Shown piece after piece: positions 24,460 through 33,385 of a stretch of 64,000 nucleotides of DNA. Under the pieces are notes generated by a model. That model made no database searches and was not told the DNA's origin. It saw nothing but the letters and a program-made list of their open reading frames with translations. The stretch covers positions 1 through 64,000 of the forward strand of contig CAYFMR010000001.1 of the NCBI GenBank assembly GCA_964344295.1, in the 5' to 3' direction. Both the position numbers and the translations under genes were made by a program. Positions within the stretch are counted from its first letter, which is position 1, and each line of letters opens with the position of its first letter. This stretch comes from JAAYFJ01 sp964344295 (GTDB lineage: Bacteria; Bacillota; Clostridia; Tissierellales; Peptoniphilaceae).

Positions 24460-27423
24460 ATGAAAATATTGCATTTAATCAGCGGAGGAGATACAGGTGG
24501 TGCTAAAACCCACATTTTTACGCTGATGAAATCCTTGCAAAAATATGCTGATGTCAAGGTATTGTGTTTCATTCATGATACCTTTTTTGATGATGCCCTA
24601 AAAGCAGGAATCCCCATTGAGTTGATGGAGCAAAAAAGCCGCTTGGACTTATCCGTGGTGAAGAAGATTGCTACGAAAGTCAAAGAGGAACAGTATGATA
24701 TTGTGCACTGTCACGGCGCAAGAGCCAATTTTGTTGGATATTTTTTACGAAAACGTATTGCAGTTCCCATGATTACAACCATTCACAGTGATACACGATT
24801 AGATTTTAAGGGAAGTGCTTACAAGCAGCTCATTTATCGACAGTTAAATGAGCGATCTTTGCGCGTGTTCGATTACTACTTGACTGTTTCTGATGAGTTT
24901 AAATCAATGCTGATCGAGCGTGGGTTTCCGGAAGAACGTATCTTTGTGGTGTATAATGGCATTGATACGGAAATGCAGACCGAACCTACAAGTCATGAGG
25001 ACTTTGCACGCAAGTATCATTTGCCGGTCACATATGATGGCCCTGTATTTGTGATAGCGGCTAGATTTGATGTGGTAAAAAATGTCGAGATGTACGTTAA
25101 AGCAGCCAAGCAGTATTTGGCGGATGGTTATGCGGGGCTTTTCTTAATAGCAGGAGAAGGTCCCCAGGCCGACATGTTACACGACCTGGCGCAGGGAGAG
25201 GAGCGTATTCGCTTTCTTGGCTTTGTCAAGGACATTCCAGGTCTGTTTCATTACGCAGATGTGAATGTCCTGACGTCTCTTAGCGAAAGTTTTCCCTACG
25301 TTATAATGGAAGCAGGATTACAGCAGAAGCCAACCGTTTCCTCAGCAGTAGGTGGCATTGATCGGATCGTGCTTCATGAAAAAACAGGGGATCTCTTTGC
25401 TGTGAATGATATCGATCACCTCGTGTCGATTATGAAAAGGTATGCTGACCACCCAGAACGAATCTTACAACATGGGCATGCCATGCACCAACTCATTTTA
25501 GAAAAGTTTAGTGCGGAGGCGATGGCCAAGACTCACTTGGAGATATACCGACGTATTCTAGAGCAGAAAATTGAACGATTACTCATCTCTGGATATTTTG
25601 GTTTTGATAATAGTGGAGATGATGCTATTTTAAAATCGATGGTGACAGGAATACGCTCCCGCTTTCCCACAATAGAAATGGAAGTTCTCACCAATGATCC
25701 TGAAAAAACCTGGGAGCAGGTCGGGGTAGCAGGAGTCAATCGCTTTTCTCCACTACAGGTACGCCGTGCGTTAAAACGATCAGATATGCTAATTAGTGGT
25801 GGTGGTAGTTTATTGCAAGATGTGACGAGCACACGCTCTTTATGGTACTATTTATGGGTACTGCGCCTCGGTTTACGACTGCATAAAGATGTCTATATTT
25901 TTGCTAATGGAATAGGTCCCATTAATGGTCGCTTAAATCGCAGACTGACCAAAAAAACGTTAAACCGTGTTGATTATATTACGCTAAGAGATGAAGATTC
26001 TTATGATTATGTGAAGGCGCTCGGCATTACCCACCCTACGGTGGAAGTAACAGCAGATCCTGTATTATCTATGGAACTGATTACTCAAGATGAAATCGAT
26101 CAAGTGTGGCAGAAGGAAGGGTTGCCCACTGATGCACCCATTTTGGGTGTATCCATACGTCCCTGGGCAAAAGAAGATTTTAAAGCGTTAGCAGAAGGAT
26201 TGCAACAATTTTTAGTACAAAATTCAACATGGCATATAGTCATGATTCCGCTACATGAGCCGGCAGACAGGGAATTACAACAAAAATTTCTGACCTACTT
26301 TGCGGCTTTTGAGCATCGAGTACATATGATTCAGGGAGTTCATGCAGGGGATAAAATCGTCGGGATGATTTCTAACATGGATGCTCTAATCGCTATGCGC
26401 TTACATGCTGTGATTTATGGCGCGGTGGCAGGCACGCCTGTTTTTCCCTTGAGCTACGATCCAAAAGTGGATGCCATGAGAAAACCGCTGGGACTATCAT
26501 ATTACGCAAGTGTGAACGCGTTTGATGTTCAGGAATTTAACCAGTCTTTTGCACAATTTATGGCACAGCGAGAGACGATACGATCCGCGATACATCAAGG
26601 GATGACAGCACTTCGAAAAGCGGTGGATAGAAATTTTAGCTATATTGAAAAGACGCCCCCTAAGCCCTACATCGTGGAAATTATGGGCGTTCAGGTTAGT
26701 AGTCAGTCTTTCGATGCAATCTGGAGCCGGATTGCTCATCATTTAGAGGAAGAAAAATATCCTTTGGCAATCTATACACCAAACCCGGAAATTGTCATGG
26801 AATGTCGAAAAAATGCTGATCTACGAGCACTCATTAATCGAGGTGACCTGATTACACCGGATGGCATTGGTCTTGTCTATGCAGCAAAAATGCGGAAACG
26901 CTATATTCCTGGGAGAGTGACAGGGTTTGACTTATCAATCAAGTTACTGGAGGAAGGACATGACAAAGGCTTAACCTTTTACTTCCTTGGAGGGAAACCA
27001 GGGGTAGCCGAAAAAGCGGCTGAGATGACAAGGGAAAAATACCCTGGCATTAAGGCGATTCATTATCACCATGGTTATTTTAAGGGTGTGCCGACAGGTG
27101 AGCCGGGCCATGCTGAAGAAATGGAATTGGTAGAGGAGATGAGAAGGTTAAAGCCTGATGTGATATTTGTTGGCCTTGGATTTCCGAAGCAAGAATTATT
27201 TATTGACTTGTATAAAGACGTGATTCAGGCTAAAGTAAGTATTGGAAATGGCGGAGTGATGAATATTTTAGCGGGAGAAGCCAAAAGGGCACCCGAATGG
27301 GCGATTAAAATGAATTTAGAGTGGCTATATCGCTTAATAAAAGAACCGAGTCGCTTCAAACGACAGTTGGCACTACCACATTTTATGTGGACGATTATGC
27401 GTGATAAAAAATCAGTGAGGTAG
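24460..27423 (+). CDS. Trifunctional GT4 glycosyltransferase - CsaB pyruvyltransferase - TagA/WecG glycosyltransferase fusion
   Basis: A 987-residue cytosolic protein with three complete enzyme domains. Residues 1-365: GT4 glycosyltransferase (GGDTGGAKTHIFTL, EGPQADML, SESFPYVIMEAGL with the E-x7-E motif). About 371-720: polysaccharide pyruvyltransferase of the CsaB type (SGYFGFDNSGDDAI, SGGGSLLQDVTS, AMRLHAVIYGAVAGTP). About 735-980: WecG/TagA/CpsF glycosyltransferase (YTPNPEIVMECRK, TPDGIGLVYA with the catalytic Asp, GFPKQELFID, NGGVMNILAGEAKRAPEWA). CsaB pyruvylates secondary cell wall polymers to anchor SLH-domain proteins, and TagA adds ManNAc to lipid-linked GlcNAc. These are normally separate genes, so the fusion suggests concerted assembly. 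GGAG 5 bases before the ATG. Confidence 0.9.
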   Translation: MKILHLISGGDTGGAKTHIFTLMKSLQKYADVKVLCFIHDTFFDDALKAGIPIELMEQKSRLDLSVVKKIATKVKEEQYDIVHCHGARANFVGYFLRKRIAVPMITTIHSDTRLDFKGSAYKQLIYRQLNERSLRVFDYYLTVSDEFKSMLIERGFPEERIFVVYNGIDTEMQTEPTSHEDFARKYHLPVTYDGPVFVIAARFDVVKNVEMYVKAAKQYLADGYAGLFLIAGEGPQADMLHDLAQGEERIRFLGFVKDIPGLFHYADVNVLTSLSESFPYVIMEAGLQQKPTVSSAVGGIDRIVLHEKTGDLFAVNDIDHLVSIMKRYADHPERILQHGHAMHQLILEKFSAEAMAKTHLEIYRRILEQKIERLLISGYFGFDNSGDDAILKSMVTGIRSRFPTIEMEVLTNDPEKTWEQVGVAGVNRFSPLQVRRALKRSDMLISGGGSLLQDVTSTRSLWYYLWVLRLGLRLHKDVYIFANGIGPINGRLNRRLTKKTLNRVDYITLRDEDSYDYVKALGITHPTVEVTADPVLSMELITQDEIDQVWQKEGLPTDAPILGVSIRPWAKEDFKALAEGLQQFLVQNSTWHIVMIPLHEPADRELQQKFLTYFAAFEHRVHMIQGVHAGDKIVGMISNMDALIAMRLHAVIYGAVAGTPVFPLSYDPKVDAMRKPLGLSYYASVNAFDVQEFNQSFAQFMAQRETIRSAIHQGMTALRKAVDRNFSYIEKTPPKPYIVEIMGVQVSSQSFDAIWSRIAHHLEEEKYPLAIYTPNPEIVMECRKNADLRALINRGDLITPDGIGLVYAAKMRKRYIPGRVTGFDLSIKLLEEGHDKGLTFYFLGGKPGVAEKAAEMTREKYPGIKAIHYHHGYFKGVPTGEPGHAEEMELVEEMRRLKPDVIFVGLGFPKQELFIDLYKDVIQAKVSIGNGGVMNILAGEAKRAPEWAIKMNLEWLYRLIKEPSRFKRQLALPHFMWTIMRDKKSVR

Positions 27424-27431
27424 AGTAAATT

Positions 27432-29417
27432 ATGAATATTTCACAAAAAACCATTAATACGATTCGAATTCTCTCAGCAGAGGCAATTGAAAAAGCAAAT
27501 TCCGGTCACCCCGGATTACCATTAGGTGCAGCTCCGATGGCTTATACCCTTTGGGCGAATCATTTGAACCTGAATAGCCAGGATCCCCACTGGATCAATC
27601 GAGATCGATTTATCCTATCGGCAGGGCATGGTTCGGCAATGCTTTACTCTCTGTTACATCTATTTGGCTTTGATGTAACCATCGAGGATTTGAAAAATTT
27701 TAGACAATTAAATTCGAGAACACCGGGACACCCAGAGTTCGGTGATACTGTAGGTGTTGAGGCCACTACGGGTCCGTTAGGCCAGGGTATCGCCATGGCA
27801 GTGGGTATGGCGATGGCAGAACGTCATTTGGCGACCAAGTTTAACCATGATGGCATGGATTTGATTGATCATTATACCTATGTTTTGTGTGGTGACGGTG
27901 ATTTGCAAGAAGGAGTTAGTGCAGAGGCCTCTTCTTTAGCCGGCACATTGGGCCTCGGTAAATTAATTGTATTATACGACAGCAATGAGATTACCATTGA
28001 AGGATCAACTGACCTAGCATTTGATGAAGATGTGCTGAAGCGATATGAGGCATATCATTGGCATACGATCACAGTAGAAGATGGTAATGACGTAGAGGCG
28101 ATTCATAAAGCGATTGCCCAGGCAAAAGCAGTTCAAGATCGTCCTTCTCTAATCAGAGTGAAAACAGAAATTGGCTATGGATGCCCCGCAAAGGTTGGTA
28201 AAGCATCCGCTCACGGATCACCTTTGGGCAAAGAAAACCTGGAAGCGACTAAAGCCTTCTTAGGCTGGGAAGAAAGCGAAGCCTTCGTGGTACCGCAAGA
28301 TGTACAAGATCATATGAAAATCGTATTAAGTGAAAAGGCTAAAGTTTATCAGGCATGGAAAGAATTAGAGATATCCTATCAAGAGACATATCCTAAAGAA
28401 TACAAAGCACTGCAATCCTATTTTGAAGGCTTTGATTTAGCAGATGTCATGGAAGGTGAAGCCTTAATGACATTCGAAAAAGATTTAGCCACTCGAGCTG
28501 CATCAGGGCAGGTATTAAATCGTTTAGTTCCCTATGTTCCCAATTTATTTGGTGGCTCGGCAGACTTGGCGCCATCCAACAACTCCGCTATGGAAAGCCA
28601 TAGCAGCTTTTCAAAAGACAATTATGAAGGTCAAAATATACATTTCGGTATTCGGGAGCACGCTATGGCTGCGATTGCTAACGGAATCTCACTGCATGGG
28701 GGGTTAACACCTTATGTGGCTACCTTCATGGTATTTTCAGATTATATGAAAGCAGCGATGCGGCTCAGTGCATTGATGAAACAGCCTGTGACGTATATTT
28801 TGACACACGACAGCATTGGCGTTGGTGAAGATGGTCCGACGCATCAACCGATTGAACAATTGGCTATGTTGCGTAGTATTCCCAATATGGTAACGTTCCG
28901 ACCGGCGGATAATCGTGAAACCGCGATGGGATGGTATGTGGCTATGACAGCTAAAGACCACCCCACTGCACTGGTACTTTCACGACAAACATTGCCTGCG
29001 ATTTCAAACTCCGGTAGAGAAGCCTTGAAAGGCGCTTATATTGTTGAAGAAGAGGAAAAAGGATTGGACATTCTTTTGATGGCGTCAGGCTCGGAAGTGT
29101 CTTTGGCTGTAGAAGCAGCTCATATCTTACGCGGAGAAGGCTACGGGGTACGCGTAGTGAGTATGCCATCTATGGAACTGTTCAAGATGCAGCCAGCTGA
29201 GTACCAGGAAGAAGTACTACCAGAAAATTGTCGTACAAGATTAGCTGTAGAGGCAGCATCGACCATGCCATGGGGACAATTTGTAGGCTTGGACGGAGAT
29301 GTGTTAGGAATTGACCGCTTTGGCTTGTCCGGTCCAGGTTCCCAAGTCTTTGAGGCACTGTCGATTACTACGCAAGAAATTGTACACCGAGCCAAATTGC
29401 TAGTAGAATCCAAATAA
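27432..29417 (+). CDS. tkt: Transketolase
   Basis: Thiamine-diphosphate enzyme of the non-oxidative pentose phosphate pathway, 661 residues. TPP/Mg motif GDGDLQEGVSAEASSLAG (about 155-172; GDG then the NN-like end changed by the AEAS stretch typical of transketolases), substrate histidine in NSGHPGLPLG near residue 22, GPLGQGIAMAVG near 114, pyrimidine domain with FGIREHAMAAIANG near 402 and DSIGVGEDGPTHQPIEQ near 459. Starts 8 bases after the glycosyltransferase fusion, so it may be cotranscribed, and ends at its own terminator. Confidence 0.95.
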   Translation: MNISQKTINTIRILSAEAIEKANSGHPGLPLGAAPMAYTLWANHLNLNSQDPHWINRDRFILSAGHGSAMLYSLLHLFGFDVTIEDLKNFRQLNSRTPGHPEFGDTVGVEATTGPLGQGIAMAVGMAMAERHLATKFNHDGMDLIDHYTYVLCGDGDLQEGVSAEASSLAGTLGLGKLIVLYDSNEITIEGSTDLAFDEDVLKRYEAYHWHTITVEDGNDVEAIHKAIAQAKAVQDRPSLIRVKTEIGYGCPAKVGKASAHGSPLGKENLEATKAFLGWEESEAFVVPQDVQDHMKIVLSEKAKVYQAWKELEISYQETYPKEYKALQSYFEGFDLADVMEGEALMTFEKDLATRAASGQVLNRLVPYVPNLFGGSADLAPSNNSAMESHSSFSKDNYEGQNIHFGIREHAMAAIANGISLHGGLTPYVATFMVFSDYMKAAMRLSALMKQPVTYILTHDSIGVGEDGPTHQPIEQLAMLRSIPNMVTFRPADNRETAMGWYVAMTAKDHPTALVLSRQTLPAISNSGREALKGAYIVEEEEKGLDILLMASGSEVSLAVEAAHILRGEGYGVRVVSMPSMELFKMQPAEYQEEVLPENCRTRLAVEAASTMPWGQFVGLDGDVLGIDRFGLSGPGSQVFEALSITTQEIVHRAKLLVESK

Positions 29418-29434
29418 AACAGAAAGATGAATGA

Positions 29435-29463
29435 AACGCGAGGATGACTTCCTCGCGTTTTTT
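29435..29463 (+). terminator. Terminator of tkt
   Basis: AACGCGAGG (29435-29443) pairs with CCTCGCGTT (29451-29459), followed by a T run. Confidence 0.9.
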
Positions 29464-29501
29464 AGCTATATATGATCTAGCTAGTATAGGTATCACTCAT
29501 G

Positions 29502-29531
29502 TTGTCGTAAAGGTCATATTTTTGGTATACT
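29502..29531 (+). promoter_or_regulatory. Promoter of the M24 peptidase-uvrC unit
   Basis: TTGTCG (29502-29507), 18-base spacer, TATACT (29526-29531), 31 bases before the start. Confidence 0.65.
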
Positions 29532-29562
29532 GGTCTTAGAATGAAAAATTGAGGAGGATATG

Positions 29563-31341
29563 ATGAATCGATTACAATCATTACGCCAATTGATGTTAGA
29601 GCATCGAATTGATACTTATATCGTGGGAACTTTTGATCCGCACAATAGTGAGTATCTCAGCGACTATTTTAAAAGTCGTGAATGGATCACTGGATTTACA
29701 GGATCACAAGGAACAGCTGTGATTACGTTAGATAAAGCTTATGTGTGGGCTGACGGACGCTATTTCATCCAAGCAGAGCAACAGATTAAAGAAACCGGTT
29801 TCGAACTGATGAAGTTAAATACACCGGGATACCCTTCCGTTGTGGAGTGGATTGGAGAACATGTTGATGATATGAGCATCATGGGCTTTCATGATCAAGT
29901 GTTTCCGCAACATCTGTTAGATGAAATTGAAAAAGAACTTGACCGTCGAGACAAGCATGTGGTGATGATTGGCGACAAAGACCTCATCGGTATGCTTTGG
30001 GAAGACCGCCCTTTATTACCGCGGGATAAAGCCTTCTTGCTAGATGTTGCTTACACGGGGAAATCGGCTGCAGAAAAGCTAGCAATGGTTAGAGAGAGGA
30101 TGAACAAAGTTGGAGCAGACGAGTTACTCATGACTACTTTAGACGATATCGCTTGGTTGTTTAATCTTCGAGGAAGAGATTTGCCGGAAGCTTTAATGGT
30201 GATGGCTTATGCACGTATTAACCATGATGAAGCTCATCTCTATATTGATCGTTCAAAGCTGACGGATGAGATTAAAGAGAATTTAGAAGAACAGGGTATA
30301 ATTGTCAATCGCTACTATGCTGTCTTCGAAGATCTTTCCAAACTGACAAATCAAACCATATGGGTAGATGCACAAGCCATGACAGTTAAAATGAATCAAT
30401 CTATCCCTGCCAGTGTACGAAGGTATGAGGCGATGTTGCCGACAACCTTACTGAAGGCACTGAAAAATGAAATAGAGATCAAGAATCTTTATCGTGCTTA
30501 TGAAGCAGATGGTCTAGCTTTGATTAAAATGCATGCTTGGTTAAAGAAAAACGTAGCCGCAGGGAAGCAAATTACAGAACATGATGTAGAAAATAAATTA
30601 GAAGAATTGCGCTCTGCATTGCCGGATTACCTAGGTGTCAGTTTTACTACCATCTCTGCTTATGGACCTAATGCGGCCATGATGCACTATCATGCAGAGG
30701 AAGCAACAGCTGCCACCATTGAACCAAAGAGTTTCCACTTAGTGGACGCCGGAGCACAATTTCTGTATGGCACCACGGATACGACACGCACGATAGCGAT
30801 GGGGCCTTTAACAAAAGAAGAGATCAGAGACTACACTTTGACTTTGAAAGGTCATATTGCTCTGGTGCGAGCAAAGTTTTTGAAAGGTACCTGCGGACAT
30901 GGCTTAGATGTATTAGCTCGTCAACCACTATGGCAAGAAGGAATTGACTATAAATGTGGCACTGGACATGGTATTGGATTTGTACTCAACGTCCACGAAG
31001 GCCCACAACGAATTGCCCAGGTGACGGGAGATGCTCCATTGATGCCAGGTATGGTCACCAGTGTAGAACCAGGCGTTTATCGCGAAAACAAGCATGGAAT
31101 TCGCTTAGAAAACATTGTGGTAGTGGCACCTTTTATGGAAAATAACGGGGATGTATTCTATCAATTCGAGACGATGTCCTATGTACCATTTGAAAGGGAG
31201 GCAATTGATGTTACTCTTCTGAGTGAAGAAGAATTGACGTGGATCAACAAGTATCACCATGATATTTATGAGCTCTATAAGGAGCAATTGGAAGGTGAAG
31301 AGCTTTCTTATCTAGAAAGGGTGACAGCGCCACTAGTATGA
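29563..31341 (+). CDS. Xaa-Pro aminopeptidase (aminopeptidase P), M24B family
   Basis: 592 residues: two tandem creatinase/prolidase N-like domains (about 1-130 and 155-310) and the pita-bread catalytic domain, as in the long eukaryote-like APP form common in Clostridia. Metal ligands: Asp in DAGAQFLYGTTDTT (about 405-418), His in GTGHGIGFVLNVHEG near 467, Glu in TSVEPGVY near 500 and in GIRLENIVVV near 513. Releases N-terminal residues before proline. The ATG at 29563 was chosen because GAGGAGG is only 2 bases from the preceding ATG (29560). Stop overlaps the uvrC start by ATGA. Confidence 0.92.
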   Translation: MNRLQSLRQLMLEHRIDTYIVGTFDPHNSEYLSDYFKSREWITGFTGSQGTAVITLDKAYVWADGRYFIQAEQQIKETGFELMKLNTPGYPSVVEWIGEHVDDMSIMGFHDQVFPQHLLDEIEKELDRRDKHVVMIGDKDLIGMLWEDRPLLPRDKAFLLDVAYTGKSAAEKLAMVRERMNKVGADELLMTTLDDIAWLFNLRGRDLPEALMVMAYARINHDEAHLYIDRSKLTDEIKENLEEQGIIVNRYYAVFEDLSKLTNQTIWVDAQAMTVKMNQSIPASVRRYEAMLPTTLLKALKNEIEIKNLYRAYEADGLALIKMHAWLKKNVAAGKQITEHDVENKLEELRSALPDYLGVSFTTISAYGPNAAMMHYHAEEATAATIEPKSFHLVDAGAQFLYGTTDTTRTIAMGPLTKEEIRDYTLTLKGHIALVRAKFLKGTCGHGLDVLARQPLWQEGIDYKCGTGHGIGFVLNVHEGPQRIAQVTGDAPLMPGMVTSVEPGVYRENKHGIRLENIVVVAPFMENNGDVFYQFETMSYVPFEREAIDVTLLSEEELTWINKYHHDIYELYKEQLEGEELSYLERVTAPLV

Positions 31342-33218
31342 ACGAATTAATCCAATATCAATTGGAGCACCTGCCGGATGAGCCTGGTGTGTATTTGATG
31401 AAAAATGAACTGGGGGACGTGATTTACGTAGGAAAAGCTAAGTCCCTACGTAAGCGCGTTCGCCAATATTTCATGGCCAGTCGAAACCAAACCCTAAAAG
31501 TACGCAAAATGGTGGAGCACATCCATGAAATCGACTATATTGTGGTCAATAATGAAGTCGAGTCTCTTGTGTTGGAAGCCAATCTCATCAAGCAGTATCG
31601 CACCAAATACAACATCTTATTACGCGATGATAAGCAATATCCCTATATAAAAATCACGAATGAACCTTTTCCTCAGGTAATTAAGGTTCGGGAACGAGAA
31701 AGTGACGGGGGTAAATATTTTGGCCCCTTTCCCAGCGCCTATGACGTGAATAAGGTATTGGAACTCATTCATCAACACTTTCCCATTCGATTCTGCCGCT
31801 ATCATTTACCCCAGCAATCTCCCGCCAGACCATGCTTAAATTATCAAATAAAACGCTGTAGCGGTGCATGTACAGGTCACGTATCGGTGGTGGAGTATGG
31901 TGAGATGATTCAAGAAGTAACGAAGCTCATTGAAGGAAAAGACAAGTCACTTTTATATCATTTGGAAGATACAATGAAAGTGCTTGCTAAGGATTTGAGG
32001 TTCGAAGAAGCTGCATCGCTTCGTGACAGCATACAGAGTCTAAAGAATATTTGGGTGAGCCAAATTGTGGATAATCCAGATGTTGCCAGTGCTGAAGCAT
32101 CGCAAGACGTCATTGGACTTGCCAGAATGGGAGATATAGCATGCGTTTCTGTATTTTTTGTGAGAGATGGAAAAATTATCGGTCGTGATACTTTTATGAT
32201 GGAACATGTTGAGGAAGATGATGACAGTAGTATCATGACGTCTTTTATTCACCAATTTTATGCTGGATCCGTTAGGGCACCACAACAAATTTTATTGTCG
32301 AGAGATATCAACAATAAAGAAGAGTCCTCCCGGATTTTGTCAGCACTTTCGGGGACATCGGTAACGATTCTTTATCCGAAAATTGGAGAGAAGAGAAATC
32401 TAGCATTGTTATCAGAAAAAAATGCCCTTGATTACTTACAACGGCGAGAAGGCTTGGCAGCGTCTGCAGAACGAAAACGTGAGAAGCTGTTGGCTGAACT
32501 GGCACAAACTTTGAACTTGATCGACTTGCCGAGAAGAATTGAGGTCTATGATATCTCCCATATTTCCGGAACGGATGCTGTGGGAGCCATGGTTGTTTAT
32601 GAAGATGGTAAGGAAAAGAAATCTGATTACCGAAAGTTTCGCATAAAAAGTGGTAGCGGTGGCGATGATTATCATTCGATGCAGGAAGTGATTAGAAGGC
32701 GCATGAAACGAGCTGTAGAACGTAAATCTGATAAGCAGTATGATCCTTCTTTCAGCACCTTTCCCGACCTGTTACTCATTGATGGCGGTATCACACAAGT
32801 CAATGCAGTAGAAGCGATTGTGGAGAGCTATGGCGTGTTTGCTCCTGTTTGCGGCATGGTGAAAGACGATAAACATAACACGCGAGCTCTTTACTTTGAA
32901 GGAAGAGAAATCGATATTTCTGAAAATCGCGAACTTTTTGTTTGGATAGCGCAAATGCAATCAGAAGTGCATCGCTTTGCTATAGATTACCATCGCACAT
33001 TGCGTAGTAAACGCACGATTTCTTCGTTGCTAGATGAAATTCCCGGCGTAGGACCTAAGCGCAAAAAATTGCTGTTACAATATTTTGGCGATATACAGAA
33101 AATTGCAGAGGCATCTTATGAAGACTTGAGAGAAGTGCCAGGTATTAATGATGGACTGGCTAAGACAATTAAAGAACATGTGATGACTTACCAGGCACAA
33201 AAAGTAGCACCAAAATAA
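31338..33218 (+). CDS. uvrC: Excinuclease ABC subunit C
   Basis: Nuclease of nucleotide excision repair that makes both incisions around the lesion with UvrB. 626 residues in usual order: GIY-YIG domain (GVYLMKNELGDVIYVGKAKSL, about 15-35), cysteine-containing linker (CRYHLPQQ to CSGACTGH, 153-180), UVR motif (LEDTMKVLAKDLRFEEAASL near 208), RNase H-like domain with YDISHISGTDAVGAMVV near 404 and LLIDGGITQVNA near 478, and C-terminal helix-hairpin-helix repeats (IPGVGPKRKKLLL near 566, REVPGINDGLAK near 598). ATGA overlap with the M24 peptidase couples their translation. Confidence 0.96.
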   Translation: MNELIQYQLEHLPDEPGVYLMKNELGDVIYVGKAKSLRKRVRQYFMASRNQTLKVRKMVEHIHEIDYIVVNNEVESLVLEANLIKQYRTKYNILLRDDKQYPYIKITNEPFPQVIKVRERESDGGKYFGPFPSAYDVNKVLELIHQHFPIRFCRYHLPQQSPARPCLNYQIKRCSGACTGHVSVVEYGEMIQEVTKLIEGKDKSLLYHLEDTMKVLAKDLRFEEAASLRDSIQSLKNIWVSQIVDNPDVASAEASQDVIGLARMGDIACVSVFFVRDGKIIGRDTFMMEHVEEDDDSSIMTSFIHQFYAGSVRAPQQILLSRDINNKEESSRILSALSGTSVTILYPKIGEKRNLALLSEKNALDYLQRREGLAASAERKREKLLAELAQTLNLIDLPRRIEVYDISHISGTDAVGAMVVYEDGKEKKSDYRKFRIKSGSGGDDYHSMQEVIRRRMKRAVERKSDKQYDPSFSTFPDLLLIDGGITQVNAVEAIVESYGVFAPVCGMVKDDKHNTRALYFEGREIDISENRELFVWIAQMQSEVHRFAIDYHRTLRSKRTISSLLDEIPGVGPKRKKLLLQYFGDIQKIAEASYEDLREVPGINDGLAKTIKEHVMTYQAQKVAPK

Positions 33219-33232
33219 TGGTGCTACTTTTT
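33199..33232 (+). terminator. Terminator overlapping the end of uvrC
   Basis: AAAGTAGCACC (33201-33211) pairs with GGTGCTACTTT (33220-33230) and a T run. The 5' arm lies inside the last uvrC codons. Confidence 0.88.
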
Positions 33233-33316
33233 AAATACACAAATTGTGAAAAAGAACGGAGGAATCGCAAAGGCTTGTATAATGGCTAAAAATAGCCATA
33301 TTTAAGACTTTTTTTC

Positions 33317-33344
33317 TTGAATAAAAATCGGAATATGATATACT
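33317..33344 (+). promoter_or_regulatory. Promoter of PFOR
   Basis: TTGAAT (33317-33322), 16-base spacer, TGA-TATACT (-10 at 33339-33344, extended). 42 bases before the start codon. Confidence 0.7.
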
Positions 33345-33385
33345 TATGACAAGCAGGGCACAATAAAATCAAAAGGAGGATTTTT

